Source of the DNA: JASGCL01 sp965262775 | GTDB lineage: Bacteria > Pseudomonadota > Alphaproteobacteria > JASGCL01 | Direction of reading: 5' to 3' | Length of the DNA stretch: 64,000 nt | NCBI GenBank assembly: GCA_965262775.1 | Contig: CBDHFT010000007.1 | Span: 124,001-188,000, forward strand | In this document: positions 36,417 through 44,880 of the stretch, one piece after another | Layout: the number at the start of each line of letters is the position of its first letter | Numbering within the stretch: position 1 is the stretch's first letter | Made by a program: the position numbers and the translations under genes | Notes under the pieces: generated by a model | Seen by the model: the letters and a program-made list of their open reading frames with translations, nothing else | The model's database searches: none | What the model was told of the DNA's origin: nothing

Positions 36417-37958
36417 ATGTTATCCAAAAATCCACATCCAACATCAACGGGGGGCCGCGAGGGCTTCTCTCTGAAGCTTGACGAAATCTATGGCGCCCTG
36501 CCCCCCGCATTCTATACCAAAATGCCCGCCGAAGGGTTTGCCAAATCGCCCAGGCTGGTTGCATTTAACCCCGCGGTGGCGCGGCTGATTGATTTGCCGC
36601 CTGACGCCGAGTCTAACCCCGATGCCGTGCAATATTTTTCTGGCAACAAAACTTTGCCTGGCGCGCACCCCCTGGCCATGGTTTACGCGGGGCATCAATT
36701 TGGTGTTTGGGTGCCGCGGCTGGGCGACGGCCGAGCCTTGCTTATCGCGCAAATAAAAAATAAAGATAACCAGCGGTTTGATATTCAATTAAAGGGTTCG
36801 GGTAAAACCCCCTACTCGCGATTTGCCGATGGTCGCGCCGTGTTGCGTTCCACCATTCGCGAATATTTGGGCAGCGAAATGATGGCGGGTTTACAAATTG
36901 CCACCAGCCGCGCGCTGTGCATGATTGAAACGGGCGAGCAGGTAAGGCGCGAACGGTGGGAGCCAGGGGCGATATTAACCCGCCTTGCCACCAGCCATAT
37001 TCGGTTTGGCCATGTTGAATATTTTTGCCACAGCGAACAAACCCCCATGGTCAAGGTTCTGCTTGACCATGTTTTGGATTATTATTTGCCCCAGTTTAAA
37101 AATAACAAACAACCCTATCACCAGATTTTGTCTTGGGTGGTTGATAAAACGGCTTTGCTTTTGGCGCAATGGCAAGCGGTCGGGTTTTGCCACGGTGTCA
37201 TGAACACCGACAATATGTCGTTGCTGGGCGAAACGTTAGATTATGGCCCCTTTGGTTTTTTAGAAGAATATAACCCCCATCATGTTTGCAATCACAGCGA
37301 TGAACAGGGACGTTATAGTTTTGCCAACCAACCGCGTATCGCATGGTGGAACCTCTATGCCCTGGCCATGGCCATGAAATCATTGGTGAGTGAAGAAGAT
37401 GCCGAAGCGTTGGTCAAACCATTTGGCACGCAATTCGAAAATTATTTTTATGACATCATGAGTCAAAAATTGGGGTTGGATAAAAAAACAACAAGCGACC
37501 AAAGTTCTACTCATCAAATTATCCATGATTGGTTGGCGTTGTTAGAAAAAACCAAAAGCGATTACACCCTAAGTTTCGTCATGTTGGGCGGCGATATGAA
37601 GGATGTTGAAAAAAACAATTTGTTCTTAAGCAACGAAGGTAAGGTATTTCTGCAGGATTACAAAAAAATCCTGGGCGACAAGCCCGACGCCGCGCGCCGC
37701 GCCCAAATGGCAAAACATAACCCGTTGTTCATATTACGAAATTGGGTGGCGCAGGTAGCCATAGAAAAAGCCAACCAAGGCGATTACAAAACCTTGAACG
37801 AATTATTACAGGTTTGCCAGCAACCATTCGAAGCCAGCGGACAATTTTCATTTCAAAAAAATGACCAGGGGCAACCCATAAAAATGATTGCGGGGCATAA
37901 TATCTGCGCCGCCGCGCCAGCCGATTACCAGCATCTCAGTGTTTCTTGCTCTTCCTAA
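36417..37958 (+). CDS. selO: Protein adenylyltransferase SelO (YdiU family)
   Basis: 513 aa pseudokinase-fold enzyme that transfers AMP to protein hydroxyl groups, linked to redox stress. Visible motifs are VYAGHQFGVWVPRLGDGRALLI, QLKGSGKTPYSRFADGRAVLRSTIREYLGSEMM, ALCMIETGEQVRRERWEPGAILTRLATSHIRFGHVEYF, and the metal site FCHGVMNTDNMSLLGETLDYGPFGFLEEY. It ends SVSCSS; eukaryotic relatives place selenocysteine near this end, whereas here it is ordinary Cys-Ser-Ser. Length is normal for the family. It stands alone and converges on the phosphoesterase gene. Confidence 0.94.
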   Translation: MLSKNPHPTSTGGREGFSLKLDEIYGALPPAFYTKMPAEGFAKSPRLVAFNPAVARLIDLPPDAESNPDAVQYFSGNKTLPGAHPLAMVYAGHQFGVWVPRLGDGRALLIAQIKNKDNQRFDIQLKGSGKTPYSRFADGRAVLRSTIREYLGSEMMAGLQIATSRALCMIETGEQVRRERWEPGAILTRLATSHIRFGHVEYFCHSEQTPMVKVLLDHVLDYYLPQFKNNKQPYHQILSWVVDKTALLLAQWQAVGFCHGVMNTDNMSLLGETLDYGPFGFLEEYNPHHVCNHSDEQGRYSFANQPRIAWWNLYALAMAMKSLVSEEDAEALVKPFGTQFENYFYDIMSQKLGLDKKTTSDQSSTHQIIHDWLALLEKTKSDYTLSFVMLGGDMKDVEKNNLFLSNEGKVFLQDYKKILGDKPDAARRAQMAKHNPLFILRNWVAQVAIEKANQGDYKTLNELLQVCQQPFEASGQFSFQKNDQGQPIKMIAGHNICAAAPADYQHLSVSCSS

Positions 37959-37991
37959 AGCCAGAATTTTATAACTTGCTTTAAATGGTCT

Positions 37992-38834
37992 TTAACGCGA
38001 ATCCAAATACCCGCCCATTTTTATCGGCGATATTGTTGTTGCCAAACCGGTTGTTTCATCGGTTTCAACCAACACCCCGCACACCGTCGCAACCCCCGAC
38101 GCTGGTTCCAACCGTGGCAGGGGATATTCCTTTAAAAAACGTTTTAAAACCTTGCTCTTTTCCATGCCGATAACCGAATCGTAGCAACCGCACATGCCAG
38201 CATCGGTTTGATAGGCTGTGCCGCCCTCTAACACCCTTGCATCGGCCGTCGGCACATGGGTGTGGGTTCCCACCACCAGCGACGCCCTGCCATCGCAATA
38301 ATAACCTATTGCCTGCTTTTCCGATGTTGCCTCAGCATGAACATCTATCACAATGGCGTCATAGCCCTGGCTCATGGGGTTGCCCTGACCAATGACCTTA
38401 TCCAGCGCAGCAAAGGGATTGTCATAGCCACCCATAAAAAGTTGCCCCATAACATTGACCACCAAAAATTTTTTACCGCTTTCCGTTTCGCCACTCGCCA
38501 TACCCTTGCCAATGGCCACCGCCGAATTATCTTGCGCAAAATTGCCATCGGTATTGGCAAAAAAATTAAGCGGCCGAATAAGCCGTGATTGCAAAGAAAA
38601 ATAATCCAACGATTCACTGCGGTCAAAGGCATGGTTGCCCGTGGTGATAACATCGACCCGCAAACGAAATAATTCTTCGGCAACCTCGGGGCTGATGCCA
38701 AACCCATGGGTAGCATTTTCGCCATTAACCACAACCAAATCGGGCTGGTGTTGTTTGATAAGTTTGGGCAAATGCTCGGCAACGCCCAAGCGTCCTGCCT
38801 TTCCCATTACATCGCCCAAGAATAAAATTTTCAT
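37992..38834 (-). CDS. YmdB-type calcineurin-like phosphoesterase (TIGR00282 family)
   Basis: 280 aa. Begins MKILFLGDVMGKAGRLGVAEHLPKLIKQHQPDLVVVNGENATHGFGI, with the metal-binding GDV and GEN motifs, then VDVITTGNHAFDRSE (GNH motif), IVIDVHAEATSEKQAIGYYCDGRASLVVGTHTHVPTADARVL (H-H metal motif) and DAGMCGCYDSVIGME. Relatives hydrolyse 2',3'-cyclic nucleotides or related phosphodiesters. It ends 33 bp from the selO stop on the opposite strand. The fau gene lies 8 bp upstream in the same direction, so the two probably form an operon with the 6S RNA in front. Confidence 0.92.
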   Translation of the reverse strand: MKILFLGDVMGKAGRLGVAEHLPKLIKQHQPDLVVVNGENATHGFGISPEVAEELFRLRVDVITTGNHAFDRSESLDYFSLQSRLIRPLNFFANTDGNFAQDNSAVAIGKGMASGETESGKKFLVVNVMGQLFMGGYDNPFAALDKVIGQGNPMSQGYDAIVIDVHAEATSEKQAIGYYCDGRASLVVGTHTHVPTADARVLEGGTAYQTDAGMCGCYDSVIGMEKSKVLKRFLKEYPLPRLEPASGVATVCGVLVETDETTGLATTISPIKMGGYLDSR

Positions 38835-38842
38835 TTAGCCTG

Positions 38843-39451
38843 TTAAGAATAGATTTGCTTTTCCGTCAAGATAAAATTGAGCGATTTATCAAATGGCCCA
38901 ATGGGTACTTTATCAATTTTTTGTCCATCCCAAGCCAGGCCAATGGTTAGAAGATTATTTTTTATTTTTTTTTCTGTCGATATTTTTTCTATGGTGCGGT
39001 CGTAAAATCCCCCGCCATAACCCAAACGAAATTTTTCTTCATCAAATGCTAACAGCGGAACAATCATGATGTCGGGAATGACCTCGGGTTTATCCGCACT
39101 GGGGCTGGATGTGCCAAAGGCTTCGCTGACCAATTTATCCCCTACCTGATAGGCGCGAAATATAAGCGGTGTATTTTTTTTGATAACCACTGGCAAGCAA
39201 AGTCGCCCCCCCGCCCCCAGCAAAAACGGTATAAGGCCCAGCGGGCTTAGCTCGCTGCCCATGGGGTAAAACAGCGAAACATTTTTTCCCGACCATGTAT
39301 TATTTGCAAATGCTTGCGATAACAATACTGGCAAATTTTCTGGCGGGTTGTTAAGGCCGCGTGCCATGCTGGCGCGTTGCGTCATCATCGCTTGGCGTAA
39401 TTGTTTTTTTACATCGTCAATGCCATCGATTGTTGGGGTAATTGTCGCCAT
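38843..39451 (-). CDS. 5-formyltetrahydrofolate cyclo-ligase
   Basis: About 202 aa from the ATG at 39451 (MATITPTIDGIDDVKKQLRQAMMTQR); a GTG at 39496 would add 15 hydrophobic residues and is less likely. The family pattern is seen in NVSLFYPMGSELSPLGLIPFLLGAGGRLCLPVV, DIMIVPLLAFDEEKFRLGYGGGFYDRTI (the conserved RLGYGGGFYDR) and LTIGLAWDGQKIDKVPIGPFDKSLNFILTE. It converts 5-formyl-THF to methenyl-THF with ATP. In many proteobacteria this gene follows the 6S RNA gene, and a 6S-like structure indeed lies just upstream. Confidence 0.93.
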   Translation of the reverse strand: MATITPTIDGIDDVKKQLRQAMMTQRASMARGLNNPPENLPVLLSQAFANNTWSGKNVSLFYPMGSELSPLGLIPFLLGAGGRLCLPVVIKKNTPLIFRAYQVGDKLVSEAFGTSSPSADKPEVIPDIMIVPLLAFDEEKFRLGYGGGFYDRTIEKISTEKKIKNNLLTIGLAWDGQKIDKVPIGPFDKSLNFILTEKQIYS

Positions 39452-39537
39452 AGAAAAATGAAAAAATAATAAAAATATCCTAGCCAATAATGGCACGCAT
39501 AAATAAATGGTAAAGCCAGCCTGCCGTTGTCTTTCTT

Positions 39538-39712
39538 TATTCAGTCCTCCGTGGTGCCTGATAAACAGGTGGGTGCCATGTGAAAGGAAAATTCGGCGAT
39601 GGAGCCTTTACAAATGAGGAATTATTGCTAACCCCCCACTGACCATTACACTATTTTCCAGCCAGCGACGGCTCCCGTTCGAAGAACAACATAGCCCACG
39701 AGACAGATAAAT
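39538..39712 (-). ncRNA. ssrS: Probable 6S RNA
   Basis: The stretch between the cyclo-ligase gene and cas9 folds on the minus strand like 6S RNA. A 5' arm TCTGTCTCGTG (about 39698-39708) pairs with a 3' arm CACGGAGGACTGA (39541-39553). Inside it GCTATGT pairs with ACATGGC, and the 3' side has GGCACCCACCTGTTTATCAGG with its small hairpin CCTG/CAGG, matching the pattern I know from alphaproteobacterial 6S RNAs. Length near 175 nt fits. Position before the 5-formyl-THF cyclo-ligase is the classical context. 6S RNA binds RNA polymerase holoenzyme and dampens transcription in stationary phase. Ends are approximate. Confidence 0.7.
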
Positions 39713-39875
39713 CTATGACTAATTGGTCGCACAGCCCAGCCTTACCATCATCAATTTAGCTCCATTTACGCCCGATAGCAAGTATGATTATTTTTGCTAT
39801 GCTTAGTAGTTTATCTCCACGTAGTATTTATTATTTTGAGATTGCTATTTTAGATTTTATTTATTAAAAACTCTC

Positions 39876-42800
39876 ATGTTAAAAAATAGAACATCAAAAA
39901 AATGGGTCATGGGCCTCGATATCGGCACCACATCGGTCGCCGTGGCCTGCTATGCCGTCGACGGCGATAACCACGAAAATCATCAATTAGAATTTTTGGA
40001 TTCTGTCATTTTTTCAGAACCAGTGGAGGCAAAAACCCTAGCCATGCTTAACCAAGCACGTCGCGCCAAACGTTTAGCAAGGCGTCAAACCATAAGAAAA
40101 GCCCGCGTCAGACGCAAACTACTGCATATTGGCAAAACCATGGGGCTAAGCGAACAACAATTATCAAGGCGTGATGCCAATGATTTCAATGTGCTTGATT
40201 TACGATTAAAAAGCGTCAACCAAAAATTGGAATTGCAGGATGTCATGTTGGTCGCCCTCAACATGTTACAAAACCGCGGCGCACGGCATAATAGATTATC
40301 AGAAAACGACACCGAAACTCAGGCCGAGATATTGCAAACAAGGAGAACCGAAGCCACCAAAAATAACCAGCGCGAAGAATGGTCCGTCATCTATCGCGAT
40401 GGCGAAAAAGAAAAAGAAAACGAGCTAGCGCGATTTGCATCGCGCCAACGATACGAACAGGAAGTAAAACATTTTCTTGAAACCCAAGAAAAATACCACG
40501 CCATATTAAAGGATACTTATAAAAACGCACCTGAGCCCGAAAAAGGAAAATTATTTAAAACCCGAGAAGCTAACAAACCATTTACCTTCAAAGATGCCCT
40601 GGAAGAAGTTCTAACCTATCAAAAACCCATCAAGTGGGATACCGACACCATCGGCAAATGCGAATTGATGGGCGGCGATTATTTTCGCGCGGTTAAGGCG
40701 CAACCCGACTTCCAATTTTTTCGTATTGAACAAAAAATCCAAGACATGCAATGGCGGAGTGGCAAACCCGTCACCCCCGAACAAAAAAATATCATCCGCG
40801 ATATGTTGTTCGATAACCTATTCGTGAAATACACCGCTATTTATGAACGGCTAGACCTGGTTGATAGTCAAGACCGCCTGACCCATGATTCTGGCGAAGG
40901 TGGCGGGTTTGACGGCGACAAAACAAATCATTTGATAGCCGAGCTAGCAAGGACCGATACACCATTGCTAACCGATTGGAATAATTTATCGCCTGACGAA
41001 CGTGCCATGGTCATAGCCTTCTTAGGCGATTTGCAGGACAAAACCCTTGCCAAGGATGATTCTTACATCAACAATTATTTTGCAAAAAATTTGGCAAAGG
41101 ACCATTCTTTTAAAACCAACCTGCCCGATGGTCGCGCACCCGAAAAAGTTAAAAACTTCATTTACACCATCGCCAATCATAAAAAATTTGATACCCTGTC
41201 CGCCATGGGGTTTGATAAAAAACGCGCGCAATATTCGCTCGCCGCTTTGCGTGCTTTAACCAAAGAGATGAAGGAAAACAATTGTACCCTGCACGATGCA
41301 AGGGCAAAACTTTTTCCCAACCCGATAGAATTTGAAGAACCATTAACCAACCCGCTGGTCAGGAAATCTTATGACCAAACCATGCGTATGGTGCAACATG
41401 CCATCAAACAAATGAAAAAACGTGGCGCCAACCCATTACCCGAAGATATTCGTTTTGAAATGATGCGGGAATTGCAAATGTCGGTGTATGCACGCACTGA
41501 ACTGAACAAAAAACAGGGCGATAACCGAAAAGTCCGCGACCAAGCAAAAAAATTATTGGCCGCGGGCGGACAGCCCACCAATGCCACCAATATAAAAAAA
41601 TACCAATTGTGGGAAATGCAGGGCAAAGCATGCGCCTACAGCGGAAACGCCATATCCTTAAGCCAATTTACTTCTTGCGACATTGACCATATTCGCCCGC
41701 AAAGCAAGGGCGGTTCGGACGCCTTCACCAATTTGGTGTTGGTTTTTACCGAGGTCAATCAAAACAAGGGCGACATGACACCATACCAAGCTTACAAATC
41801 TGGCAAATTGAACGCAAAAGAATGGAATGGGTTGGTCAACCTAGCCAAGGAATTAATTAACGATAGTAATATATTTGGTGAATGGGAAAAAGATTACCAG
41901 GCCAAGGAATCCAACACCGCCGTCATCAAAAAGAAAAAATCGGGCAAAGAAAAAAAACCACGGTTAACCCCGCAACAAATTAAGGGTATCCGCCTGTTGT
42001 CATTGGGCGACCCGCAAATGCGCAAATATGACGACGACGACACACGGGCATTCCAAAACACCAGCTACGTGGCAAAAACCGTCAAACGCGGGTTGTTAAA
42101 ATTATACAAAAAACAATTTCCCAATGCGACCAACGCCGAATTGGCGCCAAAAATCATTCCGCTGCGCGGTTCCATTACCGCGCTGGCGCGTCAAGAATGG
42201 GGGTTTGAAAATATATTGCCCCATTTACGGATGGCGGAAGGCAAACCATTATTCAATGCCGATAACCAAATAATATCACCCGATGATTTTAAAAAATACC
42301 CCGAAACAAAAGAAGACGACCACAAGTTTTTTAAACGTTGCGACCACCGTCACCATATTATCGACGCCGCCACCATTGGGTTAATCACCCGTTCCATGTT
42401 AGACCGCGCGTCAACCCACACCGCGCGTTATGGTTCGTTATATATTGATAAAAAAATTCGCGAAGAAAACAAGGTTGAAAAATTTTTACTGAAAAGTGAA
42501 AACATCGCCAAGGTTATTTATCCACAATTGCAATCATACATGAAAAATTATGTGGTGTGGCACAAACCCGACCGCTTTGCCGATGGACAGTTTTTTGAAG
42601 AGACAGCCTATAGAAAAATTAAAGAAAATAGCATCAAAAATAATGATAACTTTCAACAAAATCATGTCGTAAAAAGGATTCTATTAACCAGTCTCATTGC
42701 TAAATATAGCAGCTATGCAAAGTTTATTGAGAAAATAGAAGAAGATTGCGAGGGATATGAGATAAAAAAATCTATCATTACGCAATTACAAAAACATGAA

Positions 42801-43319
42801 AAAAATGGCAAAGAATTAAAAGACGCCCTGGGCGACCTGTGGTTCCCCGAACACACCAAAAACCTTGTTAAAAAAATATCAATAGTTTTTAAAAATTCTT
42901 TTAATGCTAAGTATGATATCTATATAGAAAAAAACAAAGCTATTTATTTTAAAAATGAGTTTGCCGTTGTTGAGATTAATCAAGATAATGAATTATTATT
43001 TATACCTCACTGGCAACTAACTAAAGAGAAAAATAAAATTCTACAAAAAAATAATAAGGCATTTTATAAAAATGATTTCGTTTACTCGCAAACCTATAAT
43101 GATTTTTATGTAATAAAAGGATACCATAATGAAAAAGGAATTAGAATATTGCTAGCAACTGAAGCGTGGTGTCCACAAACCCAATATAATAATGGATATG
43201 ATGTAAAAATAAAACCAAGGGCAAATTATATTAAAAAAGGCATCACCCTTATCCCTGACCGTCAAACCCTTGCCCAATATATTAAAATAAAAAATGAAAG
43301 GGCGCATGATAAAACATGA
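39876..43319 (+). CDS. cas9: CRISPR-associated endonuclease Cas9, type II-C
   Basis: 1147 aa RNA-guided DNA endonuclease. RuvC-I is WVMGLDIGTTSVAVACYAVD with catalytic Asp15. The arginine-rich bridge helix is RRAKRLARRQTIRKARVRRKLL (about 60-82). RuvC-II is DIRFEMMREL with Glu528. The HNH domain is CAYSGN...CDIDHIRPQSKGGSDAFTNLVLVFTEVNQNKGD with Asp604, His605 and downstream Asn residues. RuvC-III is CDHRHHIIDAATIG with His827 and Asp830. All catalytic residues are present. The size and the absence of csn2 or cas4 place it in II-C. The stop overlaps the cas1 start (ATGA). Residues from about 915 to 1120 (wedge/PAM-interacting region) use much more AT-rich codons than the core. No clear ribosome-binding site precedes ATG 39876. 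Confidence 0.97.
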   Translation: MLKNRTSKKWVMGLDIGTTSVAVACYAVDGDNHENHQLEFLDSVIFSEPVEAKTLAMLNQARRAKRLARRQTIRKARVRRKLLHIGKTMGLSEQQLSRRDANDFNVLDLRLKSVNQKLELQDVMLVALNMLQNRGARHNRLSENDTETQAEILQTRRTEATKNNQREEWSVIYRDGEKEKENELARFASRQRYEQEVKHFLETQEKYHAILKDTYKNAPEPEKGKLFKTREANKPFTFKDALEEVLTYQKPIKWDTDTIGKCELMGGDYFRAVKAQPDFQFFRIEQKIQDMQWRSGKPVTPEQKNIIRDMLFDNLFVKYTAIYERLDLVDSQDRLTHDSGEGGGFDGDKTNHLIAELARTDTPLLTDWNNLSPDERAMVIAFLGDLQDKTLAKDDSYINNYFAKNLAKDHSFKTNLPDGRAPEKVKNFIYTIANHKKFDTLSAMGFDKKRAQYSLAALRALTKEMKENNCTLHDARAKLFPNPIEFEEPLTNPLVRKSYDQTMRMVQHAIKQMKKRGANPLPEDIRFEMMRELQMSVYARTELNKKQGDNRKVRDQAKKLLAAGGQPTNATNIKKYQLWEMQGKACAYSGNAISLSQFTSCDIDHIRPQSKGGSDAFTNLVLVFTEVNQNKGDMTPYQAYKSGKLNAKEWNGLVNLAKELINDSNIFGEWEKDYQAKESNTAVIKKKKSGKEKKPRLTPQQIKGIRLLSLGDPQMRKYDDDDTRAFQNTSYVAKTVKRGLLKLYKKQFPNATNAELAPKIIPLRGSITALARQEWGFENILPHLRMAEGKPLFNADNQIISPDDFKKYPETKEDDHKFFKRCDHRHHIIDAATIGLITRSMLDRASTHTARYGSLYIDKKIREENKVEKFLLKSENIAKVIYPQLQSYMKNYVVWHKPDRFADGQFFEETAYRKIKENSIKNNDNFQQNHVVKRILLTSLIAKYSSYAKFIEKIEEDCEGYEIKKSIITQLQKHEKNGKELKDALGDLWFPEHTKNLVKKISIVFKNSFNAKYDIYIEKNKAIYFKNEFAVVEINQDNELLFIPHWQLTKEKNKILQKNNKAFYKNDFVYSQTYNDFYVIKGYHNEKGIRILLATEAWCPQTQYNNGYDVKIKPRANYIKKGITLIPDRQTLAQYIKIKNERAHDKT

Positions 43320-44239
43320 GTTTTCATGTTGTTGAAATAAATAACCCCGCGAAAATAACGGTTGACCTTGGCCGTATAAAAATAAACGACCAAACCATTG
43401 CCGCCCGCGACGTCGCGGTGTTGGTGTTAAACCACCCCGAAATTGTTTTGTCCGCCCAAACGATTGCGCTGTTGGGCGAGCATGGCGCGGTGGTTATATC
43501 GGTTAACAGCAAACATATCCCCATTGCCATCACCTTGCCCTATAACATTAATTTGGCGGGGGCAAAAAACCCACATTTACAGGCTATCCATTTATCAACC
43601 GCCTATCCCGCGGGGTGGTGGCAAAAAATTGTGGCGCAAAAAATTGAAAACCATGGTTTTGTCATGAAACAATTAAACCAACCCCAGGCGTCAGAAAAAT
43701 TATTGGCATTGCGCAACACCGTAACCCCGGGCGACAAAACCAATGTCGAAGGGTTAGCAGCCAAAATATTTTGGCAAGATTATTTTGATTCATTGCAAGG
43801 CGGCGGCAACCGCGAAAAACAACATGCCGAACAACCATTAAACAAACATTTAAATTACGGTTATGCCATCGTAAGATCCCTGTTGGCGCGCGCATTTGCC
43901 GCCGCGGGTTTTTGTTGCAATTTTGGCGTCGGGCACCACCGCCAAGACAACCCATTTAATTTGGTGGAAGATTTCATGGAACCATATCGCTATATTGCCG
44001 AATGGGTGGTGGCAAAAATGTTTCGCGCCGAACCCTTGCCCGACTTAACCCCCGCCAGCAAAAAACAATTGGTGACCGATATTCTTGCCATGCCCGTGCC
44101 CTTTGCCAAAAAAAATTATCGCTTAATCCCCGCCACCGAATACACCGCCAACAATTATGCCGAGGCCCTTGCCACGCCCGAAAAACCACTCGACTTACCC
44201 TGCCCCCTGGCTTGGCAAAAAATAACCAAACCCCGATAA
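43316..44239 (+). CDS. cas1: CRISPR integrase Cas1 (type II)
   Basis: 307 aa. With Cas2 it integrates new spacers. The N-terminal beta domain (MSFHVVEINNPAKITVDLGRIKI...VLVLNHPEIVLSAQTIALLGEHGAVVISVN) is followed by the helical catalytic domain. NVEGLAAKIFWQDYF contains the catalytic Glu, and LNYGYAIVRSLLARAFAAAGFCCNFGVGHHRQDNPFNLVEDFMEPYRYI contains the catalytic His and acidic residues. Translation is coupled to cas9 by the ATGA overlap. Its codon use matches the housekeeping genes, in contrast to the end of cas9. cas2 follows after 20 bp. Confidence 0.96.
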   Translation: MSFHVVEINNPAKITVDLGRIKINDQTIAARDVAVLVLNHPEIVLSAQTIALLGEHGAVVISVNSKHIPIAITLPYNINLAGAKNPHLQAIHLSTAYPAGWWQKIVAQKIENHGFVMKQLNQPQASEKLLALRNTVTPGDKTNVEGLAAKIFWQDYFDSLQGGGNREKQHAEQPLNKHLNYGYAIVRSLLARAFAAAGFCCNFGVGHHRQDNPFNLVEDFMEPYRYIAEWVVAKMFRAEPLPDLTPASKKQLVTDILAMPVPFAKKNYRLIPATEYTANNYAEALATPEKPLDLPCPLAWQKITKPR

Positions 44240-44259
44240 CCACCCGCCCAACAAAAATA

Positions 44260-44613
44260 ATGACAGGCGATTTGTTATCATTCAACCCAAACAGTTGGCG
44301 CATCATGTGGCTTATATGTTGTTTTGACCTTCCTACCCACACCAAAAAAGAACGTTGGGCCTACAGCTATTTTCGTAAAAAATTGCTGACCAATGGTTTT
44401 CAACAAATGCAATTTTCGGTTTATCAACGGCATTTTGAAACATTTGCGAAAGCCCGCGCCGAAGCCAGCAAATTGGGGCAATTTGTGCCCGACGGTGGCA
44501 AGGTTAGTTTTATATTCTTAACCGATAAGCAATTTGGCATGACAATCAATTTTTTTGGTTCATTCCATGCCGAAGACAGCCCCGACGCCCCCGAACAGCT
44601 TTTGCTGTTCTGA
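44260..44613 (+). CDS. cas2: CRISPR-associated protein Cas2
   Basis: 117 aa from ATG 44260, or 102 aa from ATG 44305 (MWLICCFDLPT). The ferredoxin-like core has IMWLICCFDLPTHTKKERWAYSYFRKKLLTNGFQQMQFSVYQRHF, with the conserved Asp in FDLP, and KVSFIFLTDKQFGMTINFFG near the C-terminus, ending QLLLF as in many II-C Cas2 proteins. The first start leaves a lead of about 15 residues; neither start has a clear ribosome-binding site. It works as a dimer bridging two Cas1 dimers. The stop is 15 bp before a bidirectional terminator. Confidence 0.93.
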   Translation: MTGDLLSFNPNSWRIMWLICCFDLPTHTKKERWAYSYFRKKLLTNGFQQMQFSVYQRHFETFAKARAEASKLGQFVPDGGKVSFIFLTDKQFGMTINFFGSFHAEDSPDAPEQLLLF

Positions 44614-44622
44614 ATAAAAAAT

Positions 44623-44784
44623 AAAAAAGGGAGCGTTGCGAAAAACAACGCTCCCTTTTTTTAAATTTTAAAAATGGCTGAGTTACCTCAGTTACCCTAA
44701 ATTCCAGTTGCCCAAAATTCAGACCTTTACGACTTTCTATAGTCTTGTTACCGAAGACGCTTCCCCAAGCGGATTATATTAGAA
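44623..44784 (-). ncRNA. Predicted tracrRNA
   Basis: An anti-repeat lies at 44747-44784. On the plus strand it reads GTTACCGAAGACGC followed by TTCCCCAAGCGGATTATATTAGAA, matching the reverse complement of the CRISPR repeat at both ends with a few changes and extra bases in the middle, as expected for a bulged repeat:anti-repeat duplex. Read on the minus strand, a short nexus-like hairpin GACT/AGTC (44731-44744) follows, then a perfect CTGAG-GTAA-CTCAG hairpin (44678-44691), and the RNA ends at the strong terminator with U6. A promoter with TTGACA places the start at the first anti-repeat base. Predicted length is about 160 nt. It would pair with pre-crRNA for Cas9 loading. Confidence 0.85.
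44629..44662 (+). terminator. Bidirectional terminator shared by the cas operon and tracrRNA
   Basis: GGGAGCGTTG (44629-44638) pairs perfectly with CAACGCTCCC (44646-44655) around a 7-nt loop. Seven T follow on the plus strand and six A precede (44623-44628), so the hairpin has a U-tract in both directions. It closes cas9-cas1-cas2 on the plus strand and the predicted tracrRNA on the minus strand. Confidence 0.92.
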
Positions 44785-44789
44785 ATAAT

Positions 44790-44819
44790 AATTTACTACC
44801 TTACATCGCTTCATGTCAA
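44790..44819 (-). promoter_or_regulatory. Promoter of the tracrRNA
   Basis: On the minus strand a consensus -35 TTGACA (44814-44819) is followed after 18 bp by TAAATT (44790-44795). Transcription would begin near 44783-44784, which is the start of the anti-repeat. The coincidence of the predicted start with the RNA's functional 5' end is good support for strand and promoter. Confidence 0.7.
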
Positions 44820-44880
44820 GATATTTTTTATAAAAAAACATCTTTTTTATTGCTATTTTTCAATCACCTGCAACATCAAT

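Noticed and set aside
44740..44855. A tracrRNA on the plus strand, with anti-repeat followed by the AT hairpin AGATATTTTTT/AAAAAACATCT and a T-run at 44819-44852
   Set aside because: The downstream structure is weak and AT-only. The minus-strand reading has a consensus -35, two clear hairpins and a strong terminator, and it gives repeats ending in the extended -10-like motif known from other II-C systems.
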